The notes beneath the pieces were generated by a model that had not been told where the DNA came from, searched no databases, and was given only the letters and a program-made list of their open reading frames with translations. This document shows positions 8,163-16,504 of a stretch of 64,000 nt of DNA, one piece after another. Position 1 is the stretch's first letter. Each line of letters opens with the position of its first letter. This stretch comes from Nocardia sp. BMG111209 (GTDB lineage: Bacteria > Actinomycetota > Actinomycetes > Mycobacteriales > Mycobacteriaceae): contig NZ_KB907307.1 of NCBI RefSeq assembly GCF_000381925.1, positions 1,612,001 through 1,676,000 on the forward strand, in the 5' to 3' direction. The position numbers and the translations under genes are program-made.

Positions 8163-8617
8163 TTCTGGTCTCCTGTGGGCCGGATGTGCTGGGCCAGTCG
8201 TTCGAGCAGGGCGGCGGCCTCGGCGAGCCGGCCGAGCTCCGCCGGGGTGAACGCGCCGCTGGTCAGGGCCGCCGCGAGCTGCTCGGTCCGCGCGTCGCGC
8301 TTGTCCTGTAGTGCGCGGCGGCCGGCGGCGGTGAGGGTCAGCACGACCCGCCTGCCGTCGTCGGGGTCCGGGTGGCGTTCGACCAGGCCGCGGGCACGCA
8401 GCGCGGCGATCGTCGTGCCCATGGATTGGGCCGTGACCTGCATTTCCCGGGCCAGCGCCGAGGATGTGGCGGGGCCGCCGCGATCCAGCCGCGACAGCGC
8501 GGCCCGCTCGGGCATGGTCAGTTCGCCCTCGGCGGGCACCTGCCGGACCCGCCGCAGCAGCACGCTGACGCTCGTCAACAGGACCGCGGCGACCGCGGCG
8601 GGATCCGGATCGGTCAT
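8159..8617 (-). CDS. MarR-family transcriptional regulator
   Basis: A 152-residue MarR protein with the winged helix TSSALAREMQVTAQSMGTTI followed by ARGLVERHPDPDDGRR, where the DPxDGR wing motif is typical. It is the first gene of a four-gene coupled operon (MarR, isochorismatase, PEBP, secreted isochorismatase). A TAAGC-CTA-GCTTA dyad 5 bp upstream suggests autorepression. The ligand is probably a phenolic or quinone-like compound, judged from the family only. Confidence 0.9.
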   Translation of the reverse strand: MTDPDPAAVAAVLLTSVSVLLRRVRQVPAEGELTMPERAALSRLDRGGPATSSALAREMQVTAQSMGTTIAALRARGLVERHPDPDDGRRVVLTLTAAGRRALQDKRDARTEQLAAALTSGAFTPAELGRLAEAAALLERLAQHIRPTGDQK

Positions 8618-8621
8618 ATAC

Positions 8622-8634
8622 TAAGCCTAGCTTA
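8622..8634 (-). promoter_or_regulatory. MarR operator dyad
   Basis: Perfect TAAGC-CTA-GCTTA inverted repeat, with a further CTTAG half-like element at about 8644. It lies immediately before the MarR start codon and so would block the operon promoter. Confidence 0.55.
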
Positions 8635-8667
8635 TCAGTTTGACTTAGCAAATCCGGCAGAACCGGC

Positions 8668-9522
8668 TCACCGTGGCCGCCCCCAGACGCCGGAGACGGC
8701 CGCCTCGCGTACGAACCGTTCGAAGGGGGCCGGTTCGCGGCCGAGGATCTGCCGCACGCCCGGATGCGGGACGCTGTAGGCGCCGCCGGCCTGGCCGAGC
8801 TGGTTCACGGTCACGAAGTCGATCGCGCGCTCGGACAGGCCGCGCTCGCGGGCCTGTTCCAGCCAATCCGACAGCGGCACAGCGTGATAGGTGATCGGAC
8901 GGCCGAGGGTGGTGGCGATGATCGTGATCGCCTCGCGGAAGCTCAGGACCCGGGGACCGGACAGCTCGTAGGTCGCGCCGCCGTGGCCGGCGCTGGTGAG
9001 CACCCGCACGGCGACCTCGGCGATATCGGCGACATCGATGAAGTCGACCGGTACGTCCGGTGCGGCTTCCACGCGCTCCACCGCGCCGGCCCGGATGCCC
9101 GCCTGCCATGCGGGTGCGCGGAAGTTCTGCTGGAAGACGCCGGGGCTCAGGATCGTCCATTCGGCGCCACCGGCCCGGACCGGCTCCTCCAGCGCGTTCA
9201 TGTAGGGACTGGGTGGGTCGGCCCGCGCGCTGCGCCCGGCCAGCAGCACCAGCCGTTCGACACCGCGGGCCGTGGCGAACCGGACGAAATCCGCGACCGC
9301 GGCGGCGCCGAAACCCTCGCCGGTCATCGGCGTCGCCAGATAGACGGCGTCGACGCCGGTCAATGCGTCCGGCCAGGTCAGTGGGTCGTTCCAGTCGAAA
9401 CGGACCGGGCCCGACCGACCGGCCGCGCGGGCGTCGATGCCGTGCTGCCGCAGGCCCGCCACCACTCGGCTGCCGGTGTTCCCGGTCGCTCCCGTCACCA
9501 GCACTCGTCGTCGTGTCACCAT
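8668..9522 (-). CDS. NmrA-like NAD(P)H-binding oxidoreductase
   Basis: A 284-residue atypical SDR of the NmrA/NAD(P)H:quinone oxidoreductase-like type. Rossmann motif VLVTGATGNTGSRVV at the N-terminus, then RLVLLAGRSARA and SPGVFQQNFRAPAW, where NmrA-like proteins show a degenerate active site without the classical YxxxK. GGAGGAGGACCCG precedes the ATG at 9522. Divergent from the TetR gene at 9609 across only 86 bp, which suggests control by that TetR. Confidence 0.88.
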   Translation of the reverse strand: MVTRRRVLVTGATGNTGSRVVAGLRQHGIDARAAGRSGPVRFDWNDPLTWPDALTGVDAVYLATPMTGEGFGAAAVADFVRFATARGVERLVLLAGRSARADPPSPYMNALEEPVRAGGAEWTILSPGVFQQNFRAPAWQAGIRAGAVERVEAAPDVPVDFIDVADIAEVAVRVLTSAGHGGATYELSGPRVLSFREAITIIATTLGRPITYHAVPLSDWLEQARERGLSERAIDFVTVNQLGQAGGAYSVPHPGVRQILGREPAPFERFVREAAVSGVWGRPR

Positions 9523-9608
9523 CGGGTCCTCCTCCGTCGGCTGCCGATGCTCCGCCGGGCGGAATGGACCCGCAAGTACGGTTTCCGGCGCGGATCTACA
9601 CTGGGCCG

Positions 9609-10199
9609 ATGCCGCCGCGCAGCACCGCCAAGGGGCGCGACACCCGGGCCCGGATCCTGGCGGGCGCGACCCGTGCCGTGCTCGACATCGGTGTCGCCGC
9701 AACGACTCTCGACGACATCCGGGAACGTGCGCAGGCGAGCAAGAGTCAGTTGTTCCACTACTTCCCCGGCGGCAAGGACGAACTGCTGACCGAGGTGGCG
9801 GCCACCGAGGCCGACCGGATCCTGGGCATCCTGCGTGAGCGGGTCGACCCGCTGGTCACCTGGCAGGCGTGGGATCGCTGGCGGGAGCAGTTGCTGGGTG
9901 AATTCGACCGCACCGACGCCGACTGCCCTATGCAGACGCTGCTGCACCACCTCGCGACCGTCACGCCCGGCGCGACGGCCGTCGTCCGGCAGCTGATGCT
10001 GCACTGGCACAACATCATTCGCGCCGGTATCGAGCGGATGCAGGCCGACGGCGCGATGACGGCGACCGTGAATCCGGACCGGGCGGCTTCCGCCGTACTC
10101 GCCGCCGTGCACGGTGGCGCGATCCTCGCGACGGTCACCGGCTGCCCCGATCATCTCGCCGCCGCCTTCGACGCCGCGGTCGGCCGGCTCCGCCCGTAA
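9609..10199 (+). CDS. TetR-family transcriptional regulator
   Basis: A 196-residue repressor with helix-turn-helix TTLDDIRERAQASKSQLFHY followed by FPGGKDELL. The C-terminal domain has a Cys pair region (DADCPMQTLLHHL). No ribosome site is seen; TACACT at 9596-9601 followed 7 nt later by ATG suggests a leaderless message. Divergent from the NmrA-like gene, its probable target. Confidence 0.88.
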   Translation: MPPRSTAKGRDTRARILAGATRAVLDIGVAATTLDDIRERAQASKSQLFHYFPGGKDELLTEVAATEADRILGILRERVDPLVTWQAWDRWREQLLGEFDRTDADCPMQTLLHHLATVTPGATAVVRQLMLHWHNIIRAGIERMQADGAMTATVNPDRAASAVLAAVHGGAILATVTGCPDHLAAAFDAAVGRLRP

Positions 10200-10295
10200 C
10201 CGGCGATCCGCGCCGGGCCGGCGCCGATCGAACACCTTGCCGCACCGAGCATTTGCGCGATCCCCCGCCGATCCGGACCGGCCCGATCCGGACCC

Positions 10296-10323
10296 TTGCG
10301 CCGCCGCTATTCAGTGTTACTAT
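10296..10323 (+). promoter_or_regulatory. Promoter of the PadR/ABC operon
   Basis: TTGCGC (10296-10301), 16-bp spacer, TACTAT (10318-10323). Overlapping and following it are AGT/ACT-rich dyads (for example CAGTG at 10312 and CACTG at 10341) that could be the PadR operator. Confidence 0.5.
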
Positions 10324-10356
10324 CTAGTGGTAGTCAGCAGCACTGAGTACTACGAG

Positions 10357-10367
10357 GGAGGTGATCC
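10357..10367 (+). promoter_or_regulatory. Full-length Shine-Dalgarno sequence
   Basis: GGAGGTGATCC is an 11-nt perfect complement to the conserved 3' end of 16S rRNA and ends directly at the PadR ATG. It fixes the start codon and implies strong translation of the repressor. Confidence 0.8.
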
Positions 10368-10697
10368 ATGAGCAAGCAGATGACGGAAATGCTCAAGGGG
10401 ACATTGGAGGGCATCGTTCTCGCGATCCTGTTCGCGCGGCCGGCCTACGGCTACGAGATCACGGCGTGGCTGCGGGATCAGGGTTTCACCGATATCGCCG
10501 AAGGCACCGTCTACGCCCTGCTCGTCCGGGTCGAGAAGCGGGGCCTGGTCGATGTGGAGAAGATTCCGTCCGAGAAGGGCCCGCCGCGCAAGGTGTTCAC
10601 CCTCAACGAGCAGGGACGGGAATACCTCGAGGAATTCTGGCAGACCTGGAATTTCCTCTCCGATCGGCTGGCGCAACTGCACGAAGGAGACAACTAG
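10368..10697 (+). CDS. PadR-family transcriptional regulator
   Basis: A 109-residue PadR protein: MLKGTLEGIVLAILF, YGYEITAWLRDQGF, EGTVYALLVRVEKRGLV and a wing with GPPRKVFTLNEQG, then a short dimerisation helix. First gene of a four-gene operon with DUF1048, ABC ATPase and permease, a standard arrangement in which PadR represses its own exporter operon until a drug binds. The stop is 2 nt before the DUF1048 gene. Confidence 0.92.
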   Translation: MSKQMTEMLKGTLEGIVLAILFARPAYGYEITAWLRDQGFTDIAEGTVYALLVRVEKRGLVDVEKIPSEKGPPRKVFTLNEQGREYLEEFWQTWNFLSDRLAQLHEGDN

Positions 10698-10699
10698 TC

Positions 10700-11044
10700 A
10701 TGTTCATCGAAAGAGTGATCGGCGACCTCGGCGAGAAGCGCCGGTGGTGGCAGTACAAGTCGCGGGTGAAGCAGCTCGCCGAGCCGTATCGCAGCGTGGT
10801 CGAGGCGTTCGAGCGGTATCTGATGTACGGCGCGGCGGGCGGGGGCATGTCGCTGTTCGAGGATCTGACCGAGCTGTTCGAGCAGAGCGCGGCGGACCAC
10901 ACTCCCATCCGTGATGTCGTCGGCGACGATCCCGTGGAGTTCATCGAGGCGTTCGCCCGGAACTACGAGGAGGAATCGTGGCGTAATCGGGAACGGACCC
11001 GGCTGAACAACGCCATCGAGCGTGCCGCCGGAGAAGGAAAGTAG
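10700..11044 (+). CDS. DUF1048-family protein
   Basis: A 114-residue helical protein with the typical DUF1048 features: IGDLGEKRRWWQYKSRVKQL, a central YRSVVEAFERYLMYGA, a Gly-rich GAAGGGMSLFEDLTELFE, and a C-terminal DDPVEFIEAFARNYEEE. These proteins almost always lie beside PadR regulators in drug-exporter operons. Their molecular role is not established; an accessory to PadR or to the exporter is the usual inference. Tightly packed: 2 nt after PadR, 3 nt before the ATPase gene. Confidence 0.88.
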   Translation: MFIERVIGDLGEKRRWWQYKSRVKQLAEPYRSVVEAFERYLMYGAAGGGMSLFEDLTELFEQSAADHTPIRDVVGDDPVEFIEAFARNYEEESWRNRERTRLNNAIERAAGEGK

Positions 11045-11047
11045 GAC

Positions 11048-11845
11048 ATGTCGATGACCGGACAACATACCTCCGCGATCCGGGTACAGGGCCTGGAGAA
11101 GTCCTACGGGGATGTGCGGGTACTGCGCGGCGTGGATTTCGAGGTGGCGGCGGGCAGTATTTTCGCCCTCCTCGGTTCCAACGGCGCCGGCAAGACCACC
11201 GTGGTGAAGATCCTGTCCACACTGCTGAAGCCCGATGCGGGCTCGGCCGGGGTGCACGGGTTCGACGTCGCCACCCAGGCGGCCAAGGTGCGCGAATCCA
11301 TCAGTCTCACCGGGCAGTTCGCGGCCGTCGACGAAATCCTCACCGGCCGTGAGAATCTCGTGCTGGTGGCCCGGTTGCGGCACCTGCGCGAGCCGGGCCG
11401 GATCGCGGACGAACTGCTGGCGCGGTTCTCGCTGACCGACGCGGGTGGGCGGAAGGTGTCGACCTATTCCGGCGGTATGCGCCGGCGGCTCGACATCGCG
11501 ATGAGCTTGATCGGGAATCCGCCGGTCGTCTTTCTCGACGAGCCGACCACCGGCCTGGATCCGCAGGCCCGGATCGAGGTGTGGCAGGCGGTGCAGGAAC
11601 TCGCCCGGCACGGCACGACGTTGCTGCTCACCACCCAATATCTCGACGAGGCCGAACAACTCGCGGATCGGATCGCGATTCTGCACGAGGGCCGGATCAT
11701 CGTGAACGGCACGCTGACCGAGCTGAAGCAGTTGCATCCGCCGGCGAAGGTCGAATACGTCGAGAAACAGCCCACCCTCGAGGACATCTTCTTCGCGGTC
11801 GTCGGTGACGGCGGCACGCGCGGCGCTTCCGGCGCGGACGAATAG
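11048..11845 (+). CDS. Daunorubicin-resistance-type ABC exporter ATPase
   Basis: A 265-residue ATP-binding subunit of the DrrA class. Walker A GSNGAGKTT, Q-loop in SLTGQFAAVDEILTG, signature YSGGMRRRLD, Walker B VVFLDEPTTGLD and switch His region LLLTTQYLDEAEQLAD. The C-terminal segment KVEYVEKQPTLEDIFFA is the regulatory tail of this class. Works with the permease 9 nt downstream to export a hydrophobic compound or lipid. Regulated by PadR at the operon head. Confidence 0.93.
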   Translation: MSMTGQHTSAIRVQGLEKSYGDVRVLRGVDFEVAAGSIFALLGSNGAGKTTVVKILSTLLKPDAGSAGVHGFDVATQAAKVRESISLTGQFAAVDEILTGRENLVLVARLRHLREPGRIADELLARFSLTDAGGRKVSTYSGGMRRRLDIAMSLIGNPPVVFLDEPTTGLDPQARIEVWQAVQELARHGTTLLLTTQYLDEAEQLADRIAILHEGRIIVNGTLTELKQLHPPAKVEYVEKQPTLEDIFFAVVGDGGTRGASGADE

Positions 11846-11854
11846 GGAATTGCG

Positions 11855-12616
11855 ATGAACAAGTATTTCTTCACCGACACCGCCGTACTGCTGGGGCGAT
11901 CGCTGCGTCACGTCATGCGCAGTGTGGACACCATCATCACGACCACGGTCATGCCGATCGCCTTCCTGCTGCTGTTCGTGTACGTCTTCGGCGGCGCGAT
12001 CAATACGGGGACGAAGTCGTATGTGAACTATCTGCTGCCGGGCATTCTGCTCATCACGGTGGCGACGGGCATCTCCTACACCGCCTTCCGCCTCTTCCTG
12101 GATATGAAGAACGGGATCTTCGAACGCTTCCAGTCGATGCCGATCGCACGATCGTCGGTGTTGTGGGCGCACGTGCTGACGTCGCTGGTGGCGAATCTGA
12201 TCTCGGTGGTGGTCGTGGTGCTGGTCGCGCTGGCCATGGGATTCCGTTCCGGGGCGAATATCGCGGCCTGGCTGGCGATCGCGGGAATTCTGCTGCTGTT
12301 CACGCTGGCCCTGACCTGGCTGGCGGTGATCCCCGGGCTCACGGCGAGTTCCGCGGACGGCGCGAGCGCCTTCTCCTATCCGCTGATCTTCCTGCCGTTC
12401 ATCAGTTCGGCGTTCGTGCCCACCGCGACCATGCCCGGCCCGGTGCGCGCCTTCGCCGAGCATCAGCCGGTGACCTCGATCGTGAACGCGATCCGCGACC
12501 TGTTCGCACAGCAGCCGGTGGGCTCCGGTATCTGGATCGCGCTGGCCTGGTGCGTAGGTATCCTCGTCGTCGCGTATGCGCTGGCGACGATCACCTACCG
12601 TCGCAAGATCTCCTGA
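11855..12616 (+). CDS. ABC-2 type exporter permease (DrrB-like)
   Basis: A 253-residue membrane subunit with six predicted helices, typical of ABC-2 transporters: IITTTVMPIAFLLLFVYVF, YLLPGILLITVATGI, ANLISVVVVVLVALAMGF, LAIAGILLLFTLALTWLAV, and the C-terminal WIALAWCVGILVVAYAL. The coupling region FLDMKNGIFERFQSMPIARS, with the signature RF.SMPI, is classic for DrrB. Last gene of the PadR operon. Substrate unknown. Confidence 0.92.
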   Translation: MNKYFFTDTAVLLGRSLRHVMRSVDTIITTTVMPIAFLLLFVYVFGGAINTGTKSYVNYLLPGILLITVATGISYTAFRLFLDMKNGIFERFQSMPIARSSVLWAHVLTSLVANLISVVVVVLVALAMGFRSGANIAAWLAIAGILLLFTLALTWLAVIPGLTASSADGASAFSYPLIFLPFISSAFVPTATMPGPVRAFAEHQPVTSIVNAIRDLFAQQPVGSGIWIALAWCVGILVVAYALATITYRRKIS

Positions 12617-12820
12617 GGCGACACAGTATTCGGGCTCGGCCGCCCACTCACGATACGACACGAGTCCCCGGTGGACGCACGACTCGCACTCGCGCGCTGC
12701 CTCCGACGAGCACCGTCTCCGGCAATTCCGCACCGGGACAACCACTCCCGAGAGGAGCCTAACATATCCGTACCGCGGCCCGTCCGATAGGCCGGAAGTG
12801 TAGGGAGTCAACAGAATCCG

Positions 12821-12864
12821 AGGCCGATGCCGATCCGTCCAGAGGGACGGGTCGGCATCGGCCT
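12821..12864. terminator. Long hairpin terminator between convergent genes
   Basis: Two 20-nt arms (12821-12840 and 12845-12864) pair with a single G-U-type mismatch around a 4-nt AGAG loop. The stem overlaps the stop codon of the monooxygenase and follows the ABC operon, so it can end transcription from both sides. Upstream, 12617-12820 holds no gene that I can see. Confidence 0.75.
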
Positions 12865-13987
12865 ACGCCTGTCCGGTGAGCAGGCCGACCAGGCTGCGCG
12901 GGGCGCCGGCGCCGAAGCACGCCTCGTGGATGCGTGCGCCCTCGGCGGCGGCCTCGGCGCTGCGGGGAAACAGGGCCCGCTCGTAGTCGGCGAGGGCGGC
13001 TTCGGGGTCGCCGGGGTGCGCCGCGAGCGCCCGGCCCAGTTCGGCGCCGTCGAACATGGCGAGGTTGGCGCCCTCGCCGGACGGCGGCATGAGGTGGGCG
13101 GCGTCGCCGAGCAGGGTCACTCCCGGCACGCGATCCCATCGGTGCTCGACCGGCAGGGTGTACACCGGTCGCACGACCGGCGCGGTGTCGCCGCCGGTGA
13201 TCAGCGCGGTGAGTTCGGTTGCCCAGCCGTCGAATTCGCTCGCGATGCGGGTGCGGGCCGCGTTCTCCCCGGCCGCGCCGAGCCCGGCGAGCCATTCCGG
13301 CGTCGCCGTAAGTGCCACATAGGTGTGCAGTGTGCCGCCCGCCTCGCGATGGGCCTGGATCCCCTTCCCCGGCGCGAGGGCGGCCATCCCGCCGCCACCG
13401 ACGGTCTCCGCGACGGCGGGATGCCGGGTGTCCGCGTCGTACAGATAGGTCTCGAGGAACGACAGGCCGGTGTATTCCGGTGTGGCCGTGGACAACAGGG
13501 GACGGATCCGGGACCATGCGCCGTCCGCGCCGACCAGGATTTCGGTGGTGACCGGATCGCCGCCGGCGACGGTGAGTTCGTGCCGGCCGCCGCCCAGGGC
13601 CGCGACGCCGGTCACCTTGTGTCCCCATCGGATCGCGTCGGCGGGCAGCGATTCGATGAGGATGCGGCGCAGTTCGCCGCGCTGCACCTCGGGGCGGCCG
13701 CCGGTGCCGTCGTCGGGTTCGTCGAGCAGCAGCGTGCCGTCTGCGGCGTAGACCCGGCCGGCCTCGCGGCCGGGCAGGATCAGGGCCCGGAACTCCTCGG
13801 TCAGGCCCGCGGCCGCGAGGGCCGGTTGGCCGTTGTGGTGATGGATGTCGAGCATGCCGCCCTGGGAGCGGGCCGCCGGGGAGGTCTCCGCCTCGTACAC
13901 GGTGACCGGGATGCCGTGCACGTGCAGGACGCGGGCGAGGGTCAGGCCGCCGAGTCCGGCGCCGACGATCGTGACGGGGATGCGCAT
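12863..13987 (-). CDS. FAD-dependent monooxygenase (TetX-like)
   Basis: A 374-residue class A flavin monooxygenase. FAD-binding VTIVGAGLGGLTLARVL at the N-terminus, the DG motif in ILVGADGAWSRIRPLLS, and the second FAD motif VTLLGDAAHLMPPSGEGAN. Length and architecture match TetX-type tetracycline-degrading or related aromatic hydroxylases; the QGGMLDIHHHNGQ segment is characteristic of that group. ATG at 13987 with GAAGAGG upstream. Divergent from a TetR gene across an 84-bp region that carries an inverted repeat. Drug inactivation is possible but not proved. Confidence 0.9.
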   Translation of the reverse strand: MRIPVTIVGAGLGGLTLARVLHVHGIPVTVYEAETSPAARSQGGMLDIHHHNGQPALAAAGLTEEFRALILPGREAGRVYAADGTLLLDEPDDGTGGRPEVQRGELRRILIESLPADAIRWGHKVTGVAALGGGRHELTVAGGDPVTTEILVGADGAWSRIRPLLSTATPEYTGLSFLETYLYDADTRHPAVAETVGGGGMAALAPGKGIQAHREAGGTLHTYVALTATPEWLAGLGAAGENAARTRIASEFDGWATELTALITGGDTAPVVRPVYTLPVEHRWDRVPGVTLLGDAAHLMPPSGEGANLAMFDGAELGRALAAHPGDPEAALADYERALFPRSAEAAAEGARIHEACFGAGAPRSLVGLLTGQA

Positions 13988-14009
13988 GTCGCCTCTTCTC
14001 TGGTACAGC

Positions 14010-14043
14010 GTTCCAATCTGGTATGCCGTTCCAATGGTGGAAC
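14010..14043. promoter_or_regulatory. TetR operator between monooxygenase and tetR
   Basis: GTTCCA-ATGG-TGGAAC (14028-14043) is a perfect inverted repeat. A second half, GTTCCAAT, lies at 14010-14017, 18 bp upstream of the same sequence in the dyad. Such spacing suits binding of two TetR dimers controlling both directions. Confidence 0.65.
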
Positions 14044-14071
14044 AGCGCTCCATCCATGTCAAGATGGCGGC

Positions 14072-14761
14072 ATGGCAACGCGAGCGCGCCGGTCACCGCG
14101 GCGCACCGAGGCGCTCTCCCGCGAGCGCATCATCGACACGGCCGTCGAACTGCTGGACCGGGCCGGTGCGGCGGGGCTCACCTTCCGGGCCTTGACCGAA
14201 CGTCTCGCGACCGGCCCGGGGGCGATCTACTGGCATGTGGCGAACAAGGACGAACTGCTCGCCGCCGCCACCGAGGCCGTCGTGGCGGCCGTGGTGAGCC
14301 CGGCGTCGGCGGACTCACCCGAGGCCGCACCGGGCGAGATCCGGGCGATCGCGCTGGGCCTGTTCGAGGCGATCGACGACCACCCGTGGCTGGCCACCCA
14401 GATCGCCGTGCAACTGTCACGCAACCCGCAGGGGACGGTGACGCCGCGGATCTTCGAGAGCATCGGCCGGCAGGTCCGCGCACTCGGCGCGCCCGAGGCC
14501 GACTGGTTCACGACGACGTCGGTGCTGGTGCACTACATCCTCGGCGCGGCCGGGCAGAACGCCGCGAATGCCCGCGCCGCCGGGCTCGAGACCGACCGCA
14601 CCGAATATCTGGGCGCCGCCTCGGCGACCTGGACGGAGTTGGACGCGGCCGAGTACCCGTTCCTGCGGGCCGTCGCCGGTCAGATGCGGGAGCACGACGA
14701 TCGCGCACAGTTCCTCGCGGGTGTCGAACTCGTCCTCGCCGGTATCGCCGCGCGGAGATGA
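14072..14761 (+). CDS. TetR-family transcriptional regulator
   Basis: A 229-residue TetR protein: SRERIIDTAVELLDRAG, recognition region TFRALTERLATGPGAIYWHV and ANKDELL, then the TetR_C ligand domain. The IYWHV element belongs to the true TetR/OtrR-like class that binds tetracyclines or similar compounds. Divergent from the TetX-like monooxygenase; the dyad GTTCCA/TGGAAC between them is the probable site. Repressor plus flavin hydroxylase is a common resistance pair. Confidence 0.9.
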   Translation: MATRARRSPRRTEALSRERIIDTAVELLDRAGAAGLTFRALTERLATGPGAIYWHVANKDELLAAATEAVVAAVVSPASADSPEAAPGEIRAIALGLFEAIDDHPWLATQIAVQLSRNPQGTVTPRIFESIGRQVRALGAPEADWFTTTSVLVHYILGAAGQNAANARAAGLETDRTEYLGAASATWTELDAAEYPFLRAVAGQMREHDDRAQFLAGVELVLAGIAARR

Positions 14762-14777
14762 GGACCTCGGGCCCCGC

Positions 14778-15419
14778 TCATTCCCAGAGATGCCTGCGCC
14801 GGTAGCGCGGCTGGAACAGCAGTGTGTTCACGACGGCGAGCGGCCTCGGCATGGCGGCCAGGAAATCGCGGCGCTGCTCGGCCGTGGCGCCGTCGAGAAT
14901 CCACGGAACGTAGACGGCCGCACCCGAGGGACCTTGCCGGGCGGCCATCGCCGACCGGAACGCCGCCCAGTCCGCGGCGGGCAGTACCTCCTGCATGAGC
15001 GGAAGCGCCGCGTCCTCCTCGTGCCGGGTATGGGTTTCCAGGACGTCGGTCAACTCTCGGATATGTTCGGCGAGAGCCGTTTTCCGGTGTGCGAAGTCGT
15101 GGTCGATCGCCTCGAGCAGTGGATCCAGTTGTGCGTGTTCGGCCGCCATCTCGGCGATGAGCGCGAGATCGCGCGGGCGGCCGGGTACCGCGCGCCGCAG
15201 TGCGGGCCACAGCACCTCGTCCTCGACCGAATGATGGACGGCCAGTTGGCGGGTGAAGTTGGCCCAGCCGGCGCGGACGCCGGGGGTGTCGGTCCGGCCG
15301 TCGTCCACGGCCCGGTGCAGGCGGGTGAGATCGCGGCGAAAGGCGTTGTGGGTGGCGTACATCGGTGCGAAGTCGAGAGGTTCGGTGCGGCCGGAGTGGC
15401 GGGCCGGTTCGACGGACAT
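14778..15419 (-). CDS. Hemerythrin-domain protein
   Basis: A 213-residue protein with a hemerythrin HHE cation-binding domain over residues about 20-150. Metal-ligand elements: YATHNAFRRDL, AVHHSVEDEVLWPAL, MAAEHAQLDP, ETHTRHEEDAALPLM. It probably binds a di-iron centre that senses or stores oxygen or NO. The C-terminal YVPWILDGATAEQRRDFLAA is seen in actinobacterial relatives. Its start lies 11 nt after the stop of the NAD(P)-binding gene at 15431, so they are co-transcribed. Confidence 0.88.
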   Translation of the reverse strand: MSVEPARHSGRTEPLDFAPMYATHNAFRRDLTRLHRAVDDGRTDTPGVRAGWANFTRQLAVHHSVEDEVLWPALRRAVPGRPRDLALIAEMAAEHAQLDPLLEAIDHDFAHRKTALAEHIRELTDVLETHTRHEEDAALPLMQEVLPAADWAAFRSAMAARQGPSGAAVYVPWILDGATAEQRRDFLAAMPRPLAVVNTLLFQPRYRRRHLWE

Positions 15420-15430
15420 GGTGGTTCCCT

Positions 15431-16276
15431 TCAGTTCCGGAATGCGGTGGCGTTCTCGGCGACCCACTGCGCGAAGGTCAGCGCGGGCCGGCCGAGCAGT
15501 GCTTCGACGGTGCCGGTGGTCGGGCCGGGAGTGCGGGCGTAGTCGGCGAGGGAGCCGAGCAGCCGGGCGGGAATCTCCTCGGGCAGGCCCTGTGCCAGCA
15601 TCGCGGCGCGGACCCGATCCGCGGGGACCTCGTCGAACGACAGGTCGATGCCGAGGGTCGCGGCGAGAATGCGCACCTTGTCGAGCTGGGTCAGCGACTG
15701 CAGGCCGGTGAGCACATGCGCGCGATCGGCCGGGCCCGCTTCGGTGAGCGCTCGCGCGGCGACGGCGGCGATATCGCGGTGATGGATCGGTGAGCTCGCC
15801 GCCGCGGGATACGCGCCGCGCACCACGCCGGCCGCGCGGATCTGTGGCGCCCAGGCCAGCGCATTGGCGTCGAAGTCGGTGCAGCGCAATGCCGTCCAGG
15901 TCAGTCCGGATTCGCGCGCGGCAGCTTCGGCGGCCCGGAACTCCGCGGCGAAGCGCGGCTCGCCGGCGGGGAACTGGACCGTCGCGGCGGAGATCACGAC
16001 GACCCGCCGCACCCCACCACCGACGGCCGCCGCCAGGAGTTCGGGAACAGCGGCGCCGACGGCGCGCGGGCTGATCAGCACCGCATCCGCGCCGTCGAAC
16101 ACCGGGCCCAGCGACTGCGGCCGGGACGGATCGCCCCGGGCGACGCGCACGCCGCCGGGCAGTCCGGCCCGCTCCGGGGTGCGGCTGATCGCGGTCACCT
16201 CGTGCCCGGTGTCCAGCAGCAGTTGTGTCGTCGCGCGTCCGACGGGACCGGTCGCACCGGTGAGCACGGTCTTCAC
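15431..16276 (-). CDS. NmrA-like NAD(P)-binding protein
   Basis: A 281-residue atypical SDR: VLTGATGPVGRATTQLLL (Rossmann), VVVISAATVQFPAGE, and a C-terminal PTTGTVEALLGRPALTFAQW of the NmrA/YwnB type. The GTG start at 16276 is chosen because GGGAGGA lies a few nt upstream; the ATG 12 nt earlier overlaps this ribosome site and has none of its own. First gene of the pair with the hemerythrin protein. Two palindromes upstream suggest regulated expression. Confidence 0.85.
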   Translation of the reverse strand: MKTVLTGATGPVGRATTQLLLDTGHEVTAISRTPERAGLPGGVRVARGDPSRPQSLGPVFDGADAVLISPRAVGAAVPELLAAAVGGGVRRVVVISAATVQFPAGEPRFAAEFRAAEAAARESGLTWTALRCTDFDANALAWAPQIRAAGVVRGAYPAAASSPIHHRDIAAVAARALTEAGPADRAHVLTGLQSLTQLDKVRILAATLGIDLSFDEVPADRVRAAMLAQGLPEEIPARLLGSLADYARTPGPTTGTVEALLGRPALTFAQWVAENATAFRN

Positions 16277-16302
16277 GGGTCCTCCCATATGTTACGTGTT
16301 GG

Positions 16303-16327
16303 ATATGATCCATACGATAGATCATAT
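16303..16327 (-). promoter_or_regulatory. Inverted repeat upstream of the NmrA-like/hemerythrin pair
   Basis: ATATGATC-N9-GATCATAT with perfect 8-bp arms. Very AT-rich for this genome. Probably an operator or promoter element of the leftward pair. Confidence 0.6.
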
Positions 16328-16329
16328 GA

Positions 16330-16343
16330 CTTTCGTACGAAAG
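16330..16343. promoter_or_regulatory. Perfect 14-bp palindrome
   Basis: CTTTCGTACGAAAG, contiguous and fully self-complementary, only 2 bp after the preceding inverted repeat. A second operator is likely; no regulator gene lies immediately beside it except the FadR-type gene at 16542. Confidence 0.5.
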
Positions 16344-16504
16344 GGTGAGCTGCGCCACCGGGCCGTGCTCCGGCGCGGCGGATCCCACTCGGCCGCACCC
16401 GCGCGGCGAATCTCCGTGTTACGGCGTCGTTGCCGACGCTAAATGGTTGTTGCGGGACCGTTGCCGGTGCGCGAAACGGACATCGGAGACCATACGATCG
16501 GTGT

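Noticed and set aside
16326..16442. Short plus-strand ORF (about 38 residues) beginning in the palindrome region
   Set aside because: It begins inside an operator, is Arg-rich as expected of a random GC-rich frame, and has no ribosome site or homology I can recognise.
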